A stretch of 57,027 bases of DNA from Patescibacteria group bacterium UBA1875. GTDB taxonomy: Bacteria; Patescibacteriota; CPR2; UBA1875. Of the stretch, positions 55,651 through 57,027 are shown in pieces (positions within the stretch are counted from its first letter, which is position 1; each line of letters begins with the position of its first letter). The notes under the pieces are model-generated. The model was not told where the DNA came from. It did not search any database and saw only the letters and a list, made by a program, of their open reading frames with translations. The DNA lies in assembly GCA_002338125.1 (NCBI GenBank), contig DDHN01000008.1, forward strand, positions 176,363 to 233,389, written 5' to 3'. Position numbers and translations under genes: made by a program.

Positions 55651-57027
55651 TCATTTCTTGAAAGCTTCTAAGAGTCTTTTCTTGGATTTTAGCCAAGCCA
55701 AAGCTGAGCCGGAGATTCCGAATGTACCAAAGGCCATAGCAGCTTCTGCTGGTCCTGATTTAGGCAATGATTCACCACCACCAGTAGGTGGTTCCGTGGT
55801 TCTCCGATTTCCAAAGACAAATGTTTGAGTAGCTGGATCTTGGGTAACGTTTCTTGATATTGTAAGGCCAGTGGTATTTTCCCAGCCATCACTTAGTATC
55901 TCGGTTACGGTATAGTTGCCTTCAGAAAGACCAGTTATCGGAGACATTCCTCTTTCATCAGTAGCTACAATTTGCTCAAAACCGTTTGGTCCGACGACTC
56001 TGAACCTCCAATCAGCTAACCCCTCTTCATTACTATCTTCCCTGCCATCTCCATCTCGGTCATGGAACTTAACTATCATTATGGAAACATCTTCACTGTA
56101 TGTACAGGCTCTATTAGTTGTTACATAAGCATCGTTATAATATTCACCCATGCCGTCAGCCCTTACAATACCGATGTTTCTAAGGCTGTAATTGCGACCA
56201 CATTCTATGCTAGGAGAAACAACGGCTTTAATACCTACATAAGCCCAGGCGCCAGGATTGTAGTTCCCAATATTTACACCTCCGTTAACGATATTATCAG
56301 AGATGGCAATACCGTTTGGATAGCCAGAATTGAACAGTCTTGCAGAACCTGCGATATATCTCATTGAAGGCGATAGGCTATCTCGAACTATAACGTTATT
56401 TAACCTAGTTGTTCCTTCATTCTTGATAGTTATTAGATAGTTTACAATATCACCAGGCTCTGCACTTACTTCATATTCCCAGTCAGAATCACCATCTATT
56501 TTCACTTGTTTTGTAATTGATATAGTGTCGGCTGTTACCCTTGCTTGTATAGTTATACTTTCTTGGTATTCCCAACAAGGATTAAGTTCACTTACTACGT
56601 AACCACTAGTTACAACACTATCTGGTATAGACACGGTTCTCCAAACCGGATTTTCTCTTGTCCCGGTATTATATCGTCTTTGGGCTGAGCCGGGTATATA
56701 TTGAAGCAAGGTGTCGATACTGGTATTTACAGCAACAGTGTTTGTAATAGTGTTAGTATTTACTCCACCCACGCTCGTTCGAACTGTATTAACAGTACTT
56801 TTTTGAGTTGGTAAAGAAATTTTTACATTAACATTTTCTGCAATATCACCTGATGCTGGTGGATTAGGATTATGATACCAAACATGGATATTCACTGTTT
56901 CACCAGTTCGGGCTCCAACTGAATCTTGATAGTTAGTTTGTCCAGCAGATGCATTCAAAATACCGGTAGTTGATTCAATCTCTACTCCACCAGCTGGTAC
57001 TGGGGTAGTGGCAGCAAGAGCTGGTGC
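55651..57027 (-). CDS. Sortase-anchored DUF11/SdrD B-like surface protein (5' end cut by window)
   Basis: The frame is open to the window edge, so the N-terminus lies outside; 458 residues remain. It contains two DUF11-like beta domains (for example GDIVNYLITIKNEGTTRLNNVIVRDSL). An SdrD B-like domain follows (VKFHDRDGDGREDSNEEGLADWRF to EGNYTVTEILSDGW). A classical sorting tail ends it: LPKSG, a weakly hydrophobic stretch and a basic end (KSKKRLLEAFKK). This suggests cell-wall or pilus anchoring by a sortase, possibly the one encoded at 43735-44754. Confidence 0.88.
   Translation of the reverse strand, partial: APALAATTPVPAGGVEIESTTGILNASAGQTNYQDSVGARTGETVNIHVWYHNPNPPASGDIAENVNVKISLPTQKSTVNTVRTSVGGVNTNTITNTVAVNTSIDTLLQYIPGSAQRRYNTGTRENPVWRTVSIPDSVVTSGYVVSELNPCWEYQESITIQARVTADTISITKQVKIDGDSDWEYEVSAEPGDIVNYLITIKNEGTTRLNNVIVRDSLSPSMRYIAGSARLFNSGYPNGIAISDNIVNGGVNIGNYNPGAWAYVGIKAVVSPSIECGRNYSLRNIGIVRADGMGEYYNDAYVTTNRACTYSEDVSIMIVKFHDRDGDGREDSNEEGLADWRFRVVGPNGFEQIVATDERGMSPITGLSEGNYTVTEILSDGWENTTGLTISRNVTQDPATQTFVFGNRRTTEPPTGGGESLPKSGPAEAAMAFGTFGISGSALAWLKSKKRLLEAFKK

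Noticed and set aside
1..57027. CRISPR arrays, insertion sequences, transposases, integrases or prophage genes.
   Set aside because: None were seen. The window is housekeeping chromosome; no regularly spaced repeats or transposase motifs were found.

Overview
The window is AT-rich bacterial chromosome that looks like a member of the Patescibacteria (Candidate Phyla Radiation). Supporting signs are the compact gene spacing, a TraG/VirD4-like ATPase next to a sigma-region-4/HARE-HTH protein, a DUF5679 mini-protein, a PEGA-domain protein, a sortase with its substrate, an archaeal-type AspRS, and a short division cluster. UGA is used as a stop codon and a full-length RF2 gene is present, which argues against the UGA-recoded lineages. 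Both L1 (rplA) and L9 (rplI) are present, and these are lost in some CPR groups. I do not assign a class.

Layout. 1-3.9 kb (+): RicT (cut by the window edge), a TPR protein, a tRNA-Thr/Tyr/Thr-rpmG-tRNA-Trp cluster, then secE-nusG-rplK-rplA. 4.0-13.3 kb (+): the dcw cluster mraZ-rsmH-ftsL-ftsI-murF-mraY-ftsW-murG-ftsQ, without murC, murD, murE, ddl, ftsA or ftsZ. The mraZ gene has a three-repeat GTGG operator, and a folded 288-nt spacer lies before rsmH. 13.5-20.8 kb (-): TraG-like ATPase, sigma4-HARE regulator, topA, dprA. 20.9-21.1 kb (+): a structured ncRNA with its own promoter and terminator. 21.1-33.4 kb (-): pth, der, two D,D-carboxypeptidases, a pseudouridine synthase, scpB, scpA, aspS, a response regulator and histidine kinase, tRNA-Glu, two small proteins, a thioredoxin reductase, and a CAP-domain protein with a response regulator. 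33.5-34.1 kb (+): a GreA-like factor and tRNA-Gln. 34.1-42.3 kb (-): heliorhodopsin behind gltX, a NYN nuclease, an operon ending in a phosphatase and an unknown protein, a YhaM-like nuclease, mreB, murA. 42.3-48 kb: PEGA protein, sortase, tRNA-Leu, NAD(P)H-hydrate dehydratase, nfo, DUF4870, a SpoU-type methyltransferase, rpmA. 48-54 kb (-): rplI, an S41 protease, and an ftsE-ftsX operon with two secreted coiled-coil hydrolases (C39-like and M23). 54.0-54.5 kb (+): a large structured ncRNA of about 430 nt. 54.5-57 kb (-): prfB and a sortase-anchored DUF11 surface protein cut by the window edge.

The dominant theme is envelope building and remodelling: lipid II synthesis (murA, murF, mraY, murG), SEDS/PBP polymerisation (ftsW, ftsI), division proteins (ftsL, ftsQ), shape (mreB), trimming (two S11 peptidases), FtsEX-controlled hydrolysis, and surface display (sortase plus LPKSG protein). 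The features most worth following up are the two unassigned structured RNAs, the heliorhodopsin, a recurring leaderless promoter geometry (TAWAAT, six bases, ATG), and a hydrolase gene that seems to lack any standard start codon.
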